Shown here: piece by piece, positions 44,985 through 55,320 of the stretch
Position numbering within the stretch: the first letter of the stretch is position 1
How the letters are laid out: every line of letters starts with the position of its first letter
Assembly (NCBI GenBank): GCA_022315425.1
Contig: JAIUPT010000038.1
Coordinates: 1,612,001 to 1,676,000, forward strand
Length of the DNA: 64,000 bases
Direction of reading: 5' to 3'
Source: Pseudevernia furfuracea
Lineage: Eukaryota; Ascomycota; Lecanoromycetes; Lecanorales; Parmeliaceae
Notes under the pieces: generated by a model
What the model saw: only the letters and a program-made list of their open reading frames with translations
The model's database searches: none
Told to the model about the DNA's origin: nothing
Translations under genes and position numbers: made by a program

Positions 44985-45648
44985 GTGCATCGAACAAGGG
45001 TATCTAGCAGACGCCACGCTCAGGCATTGCAGATCGTCTATTTGTATTGGGTCAGACAAAGTATGCTTTGACCCTCTATTCCTGAAGTTCTGTAACAATA
45101 TGTGCTAAAGCATCTGAACATTCCTTCGTTCTGGCGAAAGCTGAGTTGTCGAAGAGATACAATGATTCTCGACATGCTGAATAAAGTGCTTGTTTTCTTT
45201 GCTTACCAGAAAGCTGACAATAGCTCCTCAATTTTACAATAGAAATCGAAAAGACCCTTGGAGAAGGTTACTCTAAACACGGTGTCACGCGCGAAGGGCA
45301 AGGGCAGATGATGGAGCGAGACGGGGAGTTATCCCATAAAGTCGTGGATTGTGGTACCGGAAGCAGCGATGGAAGCCCGGTGGTTTGGGAGATAAACTGT
45401 GGAAAGCTCGGAACATGCTTGGAAGCGGCAGCATGTACGTGAGATGAAGGAAAATGTAGCCGAAAATAGCAGTTGATGTGGTTGGGCAAAGCGTAGACGT
45501 TGTGCAGATGCAATATCTCGCGCCCAGGATCCTGACGCCATGAGTGTAGTGTCCTGTACGAAGCAGCACAGTTGGGTATAAAGTCTCCCCCATGCTGAAA
45601 AATTTCCCTGGAACTAAAAGTCAACCATCTACCAAACGACCACTCTCG
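44985..45648. other. Intergenic, convergent 3' flanks
   Basis: About 660 bases. Minus-strand frames at 45268-45624 lack domains and are considered chance. Confidence 0.5.
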
Positions 45649-46170
45649 TCACCTCTCCCCTCCCTTCCTCTTTCCACTCTTCTCCTTCCCCTCCCTCACT
45701 CCCTTCGCCGTCGCCGTCCCCTCAGCCTCCAGTCCAAAACTACTAATCAAATCCATCAGATTATCCTCCCTCTCCTCTGGCTGCCTTCCCCCTTTCCCAC
45801 CATCCTCAGTTCCCTCCTCCTCCTCATTTCCATCCTCCTCATCCTTCTCCTCCGTCCGACTAGCATCCCACCCTCTTCCAAACTTCTCCCTAAACGCCCT
45901 CAACTTCCCGGCCTCATCAGCCTCGATATTCAGCACCCTTTGATTCGAAGGATTCCACAGCAACGTGTTGCGTGTGTCTTTTGTTGATTTGTATATTGGA
46001 GCCGGGGAGGTGGTGCGGTGGGTGTAGGTGCTGCCGTCGGAGAGCGTGACGAGTTGGGTGAAGGTGTAAGGGCGTTTGGGCCGGCGGAGGAGGGTCGCGT
46101 GGCGGCATTGGGTCTGGGGAATTGAGGGCGAAGGAAGGCAGGCGCGGCGGAGAGGAGTGCTGAGTGGCAT
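45649..46170 (-). CDS. MRPL36: Mitochondrial 54S ribosomal protein bL31m
   Basis: Large-subunit mitoribosome protein; bacterial bL31 homologue (yeast Mrpl36). Single exon, 173 aa. An N-terminal presequence-like region (MPLSTPLRRACLPSPSIPQ) precedes the conserved core RHATLLRRPKRPYTFTQLVT, LSDGSTYTHRTTSPAPIYKS and TKDTRNTLLWNPSNQRVLNI. A Glu-rich linker and NLMDLISSFGLEAEG follow near the C-terminus, matching fungal orthologues. High confidence. Confidence 0.92.
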   Translation of the reverse strand: MPLSTPLRRACLPSPSIPQTQCRHATLLRRPKRPYTFTQLVTLSDGSTYTHRTTSPAPIYKSTKDTRNTLLWNPSNQRVLNIEADEAGKLRAFREKFGRGWDASRTEEKDEEDGNEEEEGTEDGGKGGRQPEEREDNLMDLISSFGLEAEGTATAKGVREGKEKSGKRKGGER

Positions 46171-48653
46171 GTTGCCCCTTTATGAGATCATCTAGTGCAA
46201 TGATGGTTGAGCATTCAAATTGTTAAAATAATTGTATTGAAATCTGCTCTCCGCTAAGGTATCAGGAGTGCCCGCCCATCAGGCCTAGTGTGAGTGCCGC
46301 TTTACTTACAAGCTAGAGTAATTGTATCCATCGTCAAGCGTTGGAGATTACTTTACTGTAGACTATATTCTTGACCCGGACGAGATTTCGAACAGCTTAC
46401 ACTTGAGAAATGGGAAATTGGCAGTCAAAATTGTCGCGATTGCGGTTTTGGTTCCTCCCTGTCAAGCTGAAGGTTTTGTACCGCATATGATTCACGTCCG
46501 CTATTCACTATGCATTCATTGGCTACACAAAATAGTGATTGCTCTTGTCTTGGAATACACAGAAAGCTTGATACCTTTTATTTCGTCTGAACAATCCACA
46601 CTGCTGTCCTATAAACATGCTCCCTAAGGCGTCTATGCCGCTTAATATGGACAGAAACGCCACTCTGCTGTATGCAGGCAGCCGAGATCCTATAGCGACG
46701 GGTCTTAAACACGGAAACTCTACGTGGACGAGACATAGGCAACGAAAACCCTGCTATCGGAGCAGGCACGGAAGCCCTACGAGTGCTATAGGCAGTGAGC
46801 TCCAGGTCAGGTGACTCGCGAAAGCTGTACGTCCTGTGAGTGACTGTAGACAACGAGAGTTCTACGAGTATTGTGGGTCATGAAGTTCCAGGCCAGGTGG
46901 CCAAATAGAGTTGTATGGTAGGGATGCCCTCACGAAAGTCCTACAGCAACGTAGGCAGTGAGCCTGCTACAAGGCACAGAATTATCTATATTTCAGAGGA
47001 TACATAAGGAAGCAATTGCTAAGGTCGGATCGTGTCCAGCAACATGAACGGGAGCAGCACTCTTTCCACCCACCCACGAGCGAAGAGTTAAGTGCCGGTA
47101 TGATGAAGGTTACAAATTAAGAGACGGTAGGGAGCTATGTGCTACGAACAGAGCATTATACACAGGAGAATAGAGTCTGTCCAAAGGACTACTGAAAGAG
47201 GGTTTGTAGACTCTGGCCTCAGCAGTGAGAGCACCAAGAGGGGATGTTGGTTTAACCCTACTCGGTCCCACGGGCCCAGTACACGTGAGGTACTCGTATA
47301 TCTGCAGAGTTTTGCATCGCTTGATAAACCATCCGCCACCATTCACCAATACTTTACAGTTGCAGAGCCCGGCCCGCGACATCCGCTCTCCATTTCCCCG
47401 AAAGTCAAAAACTCTGAAGTGACAGCATATAGAGCCGAGGAGCGTACTCTTCCGCCTCTGTATACATATGTGCCACGAAATGCCGTTTGTCTGAGACCGG
47501 CCTTCACTTGAATTTCAATGGATTCGCAATGAGATAATCTCTCCGCAATTGGCAAGTGATCCTGTTTTTTGGAGCACGCAAATCCAAACGACTTCTTTTG
47601 GCCATCCACCATCCACCAGCACCCACGCTCTCACCGCGCGAGCTTCCCCTCTCTGCTCTTCCTTACGCGGAATATCCAGCTCCATAGGTATTGCATGATC
47701 TTTAGGCTTGTATACTTGAGCGCTTGACTCTATCTTGGGTCGCCGCCGGTCAATCGACTCACTCTCTTACTGGCCAGCGTACTCCGATATCCCTTTCGCC
47801 ACCGAGCGGGGGATTGTGCGCTATTCTCTCGGATGCGTTGATTTTAATGTATGAGCATTATTGTGGGCAAGGTGCAGAGCCGACATGCTTAAGGTAATAA
47901 TGTATTTATACGACCCATAATTTACGGTTCCGAGCTTAAGGCGGTGGCTGACGTTGACTCTGAATTTCCCCGTACTAAGGTAAAGGAAGGTTACCGTAAG
48001 TACTTTCAAATTCACATATATACTCTACTTGAAGTCTAGAACCTGACTCTAGCACACGGCAGTTGATCCTCCTCGTCGGTACTTGGTGGTACCCTACATT
48101 ACACAGTACCTTACATAAGGTGGTTTAAATCTTGACTCGGTTGATCATTTTCACTCTGTTCGGTAATGGCATTCGTCATGTATCTGCAATTGATACTAGC
48201 TACTCGTACCTTTACTAAACCCCTTTATTAGGTTTACTCCAGACTCCGAATTATGAGCGACTAGAGAGGCTGTAAAGAGTGAGATATCATGACAAGTCGA
48301 AACCTACGGAAAACTCAAGTTTGATCTATAAATTGACTCCATTCACTAACGTCCTGACTGCCGATAAATGAACCCGAATAAACATCTGCTTGAACTAATA
48401 CAACCTACTGGTTCTGAAACCAAAAGATAACAAAGATGCGCATCTAGATCTTTCCATCTACTTTATTAACTTCCGATCTCGGGTCTCCACTATTTGATCC
48501 CATGAGATGTCTTTGCGTTGTTGTTGGTAAAAGATAATTCGAGCACGAATATATAATAACATACATTCCGTTCTTTCTTTCTACTCTTCTTCTACACACC
48601 GCACTTCCTTTGCCTTTTCCTCCATAGGCTTCTCTTGAATCACCCTCCTCATC
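46171..48653. other. 2.5 kb without a gene; degenerate repeats
   Basis: No domain-bearing frame. 46710-46960 contains degenerate tandem repeats (separate entry). 48100-48600 is AT-rich with scattered TTACT/GGTACC words. The final ~100 bases are a pyrimidine-rich leader to the next gene. Confidence 0.55.
46710..46980 (+). repeat. Degenerate ~80-base tandem repeat
   Basis: CTACGAG/CTACAGC words begin at 46777, 46862 and 46941 (spacing 85 and 79), each followed by related text: GGCAGTGAGCTCCAGGTCAG, GGTCATGAAGTTCCAGGCCAG and GGCAGTGAGCCTG. A shorter motif ACGAAARYCCTAC also recurs at ~46743, 46769, 46853 and 46932. No coding frame runs through it. Confidence 0.5.
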
Positions 48654-49975
48654 ATGTCCTCCTTGCCCAAGCTCTTTATTTGGCTCTTGCTCTACTCTCT
48701 ACCTTTCACCACGCCTGTCATCGCCTTCACTTCTACTCTGGAGGCATGTACGACCAAGATGGCAGCGACCTCCGTCGCCACTGTACCAACAACTACCGTT
48801 TCAGACACTGTCTCTCTCACAGCAGTTGAGAAGTACACTACTACACCCATCAAAACCGTCACGCCAACGCCGAGCCGCACGACTGTCACTTCAACTTCCA
48901 TCTCAGTCAAGACTGCCACAGTGAAGGGTAGCACAGCTACCTATACCTCGACCACGACCGGTAAGTTAGCTGCTATCATAATTGCCTAAGGCAAAAACTA
49001 AATTGCCCAACTAGTCTCTGTCATAGATACCATCACTGGCTCAAGCGTTACTGCGACCGACATAATCACTTCAACTATTACATCAACAACAGATACTTAC
49101 ACTGTTCCAACCGTATCTGGCTTCACCCCCCTGGCCTCCGAGAGCGGATACGTTGCCAAGAAACGATCCAGCCCATTCATTCCACGCGGACAAGGTGCTC
49201 GGCCCGCTGCACGAGCAGCCACAGGCGTAGCATGGAGTATCACCAATGGTAAAGCCACCTGCTCACCCACACTATACGCCACTGCTGTCACCTGCGGCGT
49301 ATTGATCGAAGTCGTAACAACGAGCACAAGCGTCGCAACAGCAGCAGCCACCAGCACAACAACCCTCGCGGCTTCTACCAGCACCGTCACCAAGTCCGTC
49401 ACCAGCACCAGTACATCTACGATAGGCGCCTCGACAACCTCCGTCACCACCTTTACCACCACGGGTAAGTACAATCTACTCCAGACCCAACAAATGCAGC
49501 TTGACCCCCTCCCTTCTCCCTTGCCCAAAAATCTTCATCGTTCCAATAATTAACCAAACCCACCCTAGTATACACGACCGTCTACCCCACCACCGACGTC
49601 ACAAGCACAAGCACCGCGACCTACGTTTCCGCCTCCTCGACCACCTACGCCGCCTGCGCCACCAACAACCTGGTCTCCAGCGCCAACGGCGGCAACGGGA
49701 TCGGCTTCGTCGGGGGCGTCGGCACCGACAGCGTGGGATACAGCACCGTGAGCGGCGTCGACGACCCCTACGATTGCTGCGTGGCGTGCCAGACGTACGC
49801 GGGCGACTGCGGCGGGTTCATCTACGCGACGGGGTTCTGCGAGCTGATTACCTACACGGCGTGCAGCGCGACGACGATGGACACCCAGTTCGAGACGAGC
49901 AGTTCGGCGGACGACAACGGCTTCACGCTCGGCAATGGGCCGTGCGGGCAGATTGCGGATGCCGGGGCTGTATGA
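48654..49975 (+). CDS. Secreted Ser/Thr-rich protein with Cys-rich C-terminal domain
   Basis: Exons 48654-48960, 49015-49464 and 49569-49975 give 387 aa; intron 1 has two in-frame acceptors (after 49014 or 12 bases later). Residues 1-24 form a signal peptide (LFIWLLLYSLPFTTPVIAF). Two Thr/Ser-rich, probably O-glycosylated stretches flank a middle region with KKRSSPFIPRGQGARP, a possible Kex2-type processing site (KKR). The C-terminal ~100 residues are Gly/Cys-rich: YDCCVACQTYAGDCGGFIY, then TGFCELITYTAC, resembling a PAN/apple-like module for binding carbohydrate or protein. Probably a wall-associated or secreted protein; function unknown. Confidence 0.78.
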
Positions 49976-50193
49976 GCGGAGAGAGGGGAAAGAGGGAGGT
50001 CGGAGGGGAAAGGAGACGGAGGACGTGGGAGGAGTCCAATCGCTGATGATTCACAGGCAAGATTTCTTTAAACAAGCACGTCCAGCACGGTAGGTTGCTT
50101 GAGTTCTTCTTTACTACTCGCTGTTGCTATTATAGTCTCATGAACATATTTCACGGGATCCGTTGATGGGTATTTGTCTCCGCCGATTCTAGC

Positions 50194-51648
50194 TCAGAGT
50201 TTCATTCTCGACTGTTCTCTCTTTGACAATAGCTCTACCGCTTCCATGCGACCCTTGTCCATTCTCCGTTTCACCTCGTCGAAAGACAGATCCAATTGAT
50301 GCTCCACGTCCACCGACCTCTCTTGCATGTCATCATCCGCCGATGTGAACGTTCCCCTGGTCCTGATCGCTTTCGGTCGCTCAACACAAGCCCTGCAGAA
50401 TCCTGCCCATTTTCCAAACACCTCCTGTGCGTGAGGGAGCCGATTCAAAGGCGGCAGCCAAGCGAAGCAGTGAGGCATATCGCCGTACTGCTCCCAGACC
50501 ACCGGGACAGCACGCTGCGCAGCACGCTGGGCTATGAACTTGCCCTCGTCCACCATCATTTCCTCTCCATAACAGAGCCATAAGGGCGGAAAATCCGTCC
50601 AGTCTGCCACGGCAATCGGACTAACGAGCGGATGCTGGAGGACTGTGTCGTTGCAGAGCGGGTGGACGCGAGGTGGCTTCGTCGGCCAGATTTCGCATTC
50701 AGGATACATGGGCAAGAGCGTAGCATTTGTGGGGAGCATGTAGTCCTTCTCCGTATTGGCTAGCCATGAGAGGGCATGGAGTGGGTCATGTCGCCATACG
50801 CGGAAAGAGCAGCAAGTCCCGCTGGTAGGTGTAAGACCACCTGCTCGCCGTAGAATGAGATTCGAGGACTTGGGGACCGTGACCTTCGCTGGGCTTGAAT
50901 GATGACTTGGATCACGGCAAAGCAGATGGTCGCGCCAGCACTGTCGCCGCATAGGACAATGGATGCTGCCGGGATTGGCGTGTGAGGGGAACCGGGCGGT
51001 GGGTATAGCAGAGACAGGTAGGCCATGAGGGTGTCGAGAATGGCTGCTGGGAACGGGTGCTGAGGTGCCAATCGATAGTTCACAGAGAGGCATTTGCCAC
51101 CGGTCAGGCGTGCCAGAGTGGCCGCTGTGCTACGACTCTCATCTAGACTCCCTAGGCTTGGATTTCGGAAGTGATTAGGGTGCCCTTCTGCTAGGATAGC
51201 AATGTGTGACTCACGAATAGCCGCCACCATGGACATACATGACTCGAGGCGAGCAGTCTCGCACCGAGCTCTCACCTTGCTTCTCCGGTCGTTGGTGATC
51301 ATTGTGCTTCCTCGGGCCTACCCACTCCACATCGACTGGCTCGATACTTGGTACTGGGAAGTCTTCGCCGCCATCGCCAAGTTCCTTGATGGCTTGGAGC
51401 AAGATTGAAAGAACGTCACCTTCTTTGGGCGCTGGCAGAACAAACCGACATGTCGATTCGGTTTCCCGGGGAGGTCGTCGTTTGATGCTTTTGGCCTGTC
51501 GAGAGGACAGCGTCGGCTGCGAGTCCGAACTTAGCAGTCCACGAATCCGCCGGACTACCACTTGGGCCTTTGAAGCTGGAAGAAATCTTAGAGGTACTCT
51601 TACTTGGGGGGTAACATTTTGGACTTTTACCGGACGACATGTTGGCAT
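50194..51648 (-). CDS. Alpha/beta-hydrolase (HSL-type esterase), frameshifted
   Basis: Hormone-sensitive-lipase-type carboxylesterase. Exon 1 51648-51215, exon 2 from 51156; the intron uses GTGAGT and an AATCCAAG acceptor, giving YVHGGGYS|LGSLDESRS with the oxyanion motif HGGGY. Further motifs: CLSVNYRLAPQHPFPAAILD, nucleophile elbow VLCGDSAGATICF, and near the end LWLCYGEEMMVDEGKFIAQR and YGDMPHCFAWLPP (catalytic His). Around 50760-50790 the frame changes: reading stops at TAG 50762-50760 after LSAYGDMTHSMPS, and the conserved continuation (LANTEKDYMLPTNATLLPMY) is in another frame through to the stop at 50194. No intron repairs this. One base missing, by real mutation or assembly error, would explain it. 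Confidence 0.75.
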
Positions 51649-52505
51649 GGATGTAAGCTGGAGAAGCCCAAAACCCTCAAGGTGCAAAGATGGTACGCCT
51701 TATAGTCTTTGCCCCAGTACGGGTTACAGTTCGGTAGGGGTGAAAACCATTTTGGCAGGGGTGAGAGCTGAGCACATGCTGATTGTATCCGAGTTTCACC
51801 GCCGATCAGATTGATGCATATGCTGAGTGTGTCCATGTCAACTCCGATGAAGTTTATTAGTGTAAGACAGGATAAGGCTGCTACTCGGCGTATGTCAAGC
51901 ATATGTTAATCAGATATCCCCTCGTGGGGTAGATAATAGAGTAAGTCACTCTCGCACTCGAGGGATGCGCTATCCGAATACTTCCGAGGACAAATATAAC
52001 TTGCAACCCCAGGAGAAGATATGCTGTTGATCGATATGGATATTTTGAGTTTCTGCACGAACAAGCCCGTGGCTTATGCTTTACATGTTTTGTTTATAAG
52101 GTACCTAGCTTATGCCTAGCTTATACCCAAACTCAATCGAATTTACTTTTGTTTTTTCAATACATATCGACCTCCGAGAATGCATCTCATTATATACATA
52201 TACTTGACATAGATAAATCACGATATCTATCAGATATAAGCAGATCTTATATGCGTGAAAATTTGAAATTTCTGAATTGATTTAAGTAGAGACGGCTACT
52301 CTGCTCTCTATCTCGTACGCGCTACGAGTACAGATGAATTTTTTTTTTACTCCTATTGTCTTGTCACACTGGAAGTTCTTCAATTACGTCACATTGCGCA
52401 TGAAGCGCTCCTCAACCACACCTAGATATGTAAAGTACTGCATTGATCCTCCGCACGGGTGAGAGTCGCGAATTAAGCTTCTGATTTATAGATGAGACTT
52501 CTGCG
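51649..52505. other. AT-rich intergenic
   Basis: About 860 bases with falling GC content towards the foldback element; no gene seen. Confidence 0.55.
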
Positions 52506-53055
52506 CAGGGCTGCCAGTGATGGAAATAATTGGTTTTCAAGGGTAAACTGCATTAATTATCAGATTTGAAAATTCAAATTATATCAACTATCAGATATTA
52601 TTTGAAAATCAATTGTTAATCAACTAATTCAACTCATAGTGAAACGGTTTTAATAAAAAAAATTCGTTAGGTGTTGAAAAAAAAACATCTATAAGGCTGA
52701 GCGTCAAGACGTTAACTCAAAATAGATGTTACTCCTCTTTGCAAAACCCTTTGCGGGAGGTTCCTGGGCGGCTTGGCAGAAATTTTTTTTTTGACCGAGG
52801 GCAAAAAAATCGCGAAATATAGAAATCCTCTTATAGAGCGACAATCAGAACTGTTATAAACGTCTACTAAGTTGTAATTGAAAGAGCATATTTGATACTC
52901 TTAGATAACAACTTTTTATACGTTACACAGTATTATTGTTGATTGTACGTGACGAGACTCAAATTCATCAAATTTTCAAATTTTTCGAAATAGGGCTGAA
53001 AAAAGTAAACAAAAATCTGACAAATTTAACGAATTTGAACTTTGAGCATATATAA

Positions 53056-54294
53056 AGGGTATTGCTACGTGTACACCGCCTTTTGCTACATGTACACCCC
53101 CTTTTGCTACATGTACACCCCTCTCTCAGCTAGGTAGATATAGGCTAGTAACATGAGTATACCTTCCAGCACTAATTCGGCCTGAAAAATTTGCCCGCAA
53201 ATCAGAGACTTGACACGAAGTCCCATAAAAACTTTAAGGGTCTCAGTGAATCCTCTCCCCCCGCAAGGCGTCGCAATACGTCACAATTTTTTTCATCAAA
53301 TCTATCAAAGAAAAAACACCTTCCTTCCTATCGTCATGGACCTGAAGAATCAGCATCTGATCCGGCTAATCCTCGGACATAGTGTTTTTTGAGTCTTTTG
53401 AGTCTTTTGAGTCTTTTGAGTCTTTTGAGTCTTTTGAGTCTAGGCGTTCTTTCACCTCATCGCCAGCAACCCTCGATCAACTATCAACCCTCCATCATAC
53501 ATCTACCTCACCTTCCTCCTCGTCCTTCTCATCCTCCTCGTCCTCTTCATCCTCTTCGTCCTCATCATCCTCCTTCTTCAGATACCTCGGCAGCATAGGC
53601 TGGCAAGAGTGGGCTGAGTTGCGGGCATCGGGCAAAACCTCACCACACCACATCCTTCTGGACAAGTCTCGCGCGCCAAGATCTGTCAGTCAGTCGATCA
53701 ATGACGTGTTTCTGGCACAGTTCAGCCGTCTAGATCGCTATGTGCAGGGAGTGCAGTCGATGTTCCGTTCCAGACCAAAAAAATTTCATTTGCCCCCCGG
53801 AACCGAGGTTCTGCCCAATTTTTGGAAGGTTGGAAGGTGATGATGGAGACAAAGCAGGAGAGTCGCATATAACGGTCGCCCTATCGTTTTTCCTTCTCTA
53901 CATATATACATACATATATATACTGCTGTTTGCAATGTGTTGATCAGCTCATTGATATCAAAGCCCCTCCAAGTATTTGCGCTGCGCAGCACGTAAATTC
54001 CGCCTGCAAGTGCTTTTTATATAGGAGAGACTTCAGCTACTCTAAGTCATATTCAAATAATTCTTCAAATGCTTCTTCAAAAGAACGGCTACCTCTACTC
54101 CGTCTTTCAGCCCTTCCATTCAGCTACTTCCTCACCAAAATGACTCTGCGGTCGGCTCATTTTGGGGGCTTGCTCCCTAGAGAGTTGGTGGGGTAGCTTA
54201 GTCCGGTGGACCTTCTTTGAAATAGAGGGGGGTGTACATGTAGCAAAAGGCGGTGTACATGTAGCAAAAGGCGGTGTACACGTAGCAATACCCT
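53056..54294. mobile_element. Nested 1.24-kb element with 70-base TIRs
   Basis: Left TIR 53056-53125 starts AGGGTATTGCTACGTGTAC; the right TIR 54225-54294 is its reverse complement with about two mismatches in 70. Each TIR is built from three ~20-base units (TTTTGCTACATGTACACC). ATAA flanks both sides (53052-53055 and 54295-54298), a likely target-site duplication. The inside is much less AT-rich than the surrounding foldback element, so it is a younger, unmutated insertion. It contains a 9-base repeat and Ser-coding tract but no transposase, so it is probably non-autonomous. Confidence 0.75.
53391..53441 (+). repeat. 9-base repeat GAGTCTTTT
   Basis: Five full copies plus a partial one, inside the nested element. 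In one frame it encodes Phe-Glu-Ser repeats leading into a Ser-rich tract (~53505-53580), then non-repetitive sequence to a stop at 53840; that frame has no ATG, so I do not call a gene. Confidence 0.85.
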
Positions 54295-54317
54295 ATAAGA
54301 ATTACAACAACAATCAT

Positions 54318-54595
54318 TTCTGTTGAAAACTTACAGTTACTTGCGTTGAAATCCTTATATTCGATTCTCTATTTGACACTACTTGTACATAAAGCGCAGC
54401 GTTATTGCACGTTATGTAACATAAAACTCATGATTTTTACGCAAATATTGCGCAAAATCTTAAAAAAGTAAACAAAAAATCTCGAATTTGAGCATCATAC
54501 ACAACGTGTAATAACATTGCGTTATATCTACAAGTAATGTCAAATAGAGAATCAAGTACGAGGATTTCAACGCAAGTAACTGTAGATGCTTAACA
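54318..54595. repeat. Inverted repeat (hairpin) of ~75-base arms
   Basis: Sequence at ~54318-54398 (CAGTTACTTGCGTTGAAATC, then GATTCTCTATTTGACA) reappears inverted at ~54519-54595 (TGTCAAATAGAGAATC, then GATTTCAACGCAAGTAACTG). The spacer is ~120 AT-rich bases. It is part of the foldback element's right side. Confidence 0.8.
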
Positions 54596-54943
54596 GATAT
54601 GATTGTTCCTCTATACATATCTGAAGTTTACGATTTTACGACTTGTTTACCCTCGGCCAAAAAAATTTTTTTTTGCCAAGGCCGCCCAGGAACCTCCCGC
54701 AAATGGTTTTGCAAAGAGGAGTAAGTCACAAAGCCCTAGCCCTACACGATAAAAAATTGTTCAGAATTTATGAAAATCTAGGAATTTAACAAAATCGCTT
54801 CACTATCGATTGAACCAGTTGATTCTGAAGTTCAAACTACATCAATTATCAACTGATAAACTTCAAAGTACACCACCAACCACCAAAACCAACTGGTTCA
54901 ACTGTTAGTGGACCAGTTAGTTGATGCACCATTGACAGCCCTG

Positions 54944-55320
54944 TCGATGACATAGCTCATTGTCTTCCCTACCTCATTTATCACAGACTCGTGGATCGGT
55001 TATTTCCCGGTACTAGCGATCACGGATCTAAGGCTTTGCCTGGATCAGCTCCCGTGTCGGTAATCTTCTCGACAGTCCGCGTCAAGACAGTCCCTGAGGT
55101 CGAGGCTTTCGATCTGTTTTGTTTTTCGCGATTTTTTTCTGTATGATCAAAAAGGATTATTTGATCACCCTCGGAAATACATTGCTTAATGACCAGATAA
55201 TCAGTGTCACGCTGATGAAGAGCTGTCAGCGATCAAGACATGTGAAAAGACGACGACGGAGAACACTATTCACCTCATCCCAGTACCTAGGTAAACTGTA
55301 CTCATCCAATGTTTCCGGAC
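54944..55320. other. Intergenic
   Basis: About 380 bases between the foldback element and the minus-strand C2H2 gene; nothing identified. Confidence 0.5.

Larger units (their letters stand above)
52506..54943. mobile_element. Foldback-type element with ~300-400-base inverted arms
   Basis: The ends are CAGGGCTGCCAGTGATGG at 52506 and, in reverse complement from 54943, CAGGGCTGTCAATGGTG. The arms stay alignable inward: GCGGGAGGTTCCTGGGCGGC at ~52754-52775 has its mirror at ~54680-54700, and the alignment continues to about 52890/54560. C/T and G/A differences between arms suggest RIP. A CAGGG terminus is common in hAT elements, but the eight flanking bases (CTTCTGCG and TCGATGAC) do not match, so no target duplication is seen and the class is open. 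The element holds a nested insertion (53056-54294) and an extra copy of part of the arm at ~54318-54398. Confidence 0.7.

Noticed and set aside
45268..45624. Three overlapping minus-strand frames of 70-118 codons
   Set aside because: All three frames stay open together because of base composition; none has a domain or consistent splice sites.
52506..54943. CRISPR-like or telomeric repeat array
   Set aside because: The ~20-base units occur only three times at each end in inverted orientation, which fits TIR structure; no spacer array exists and the organism is a eukaryote.
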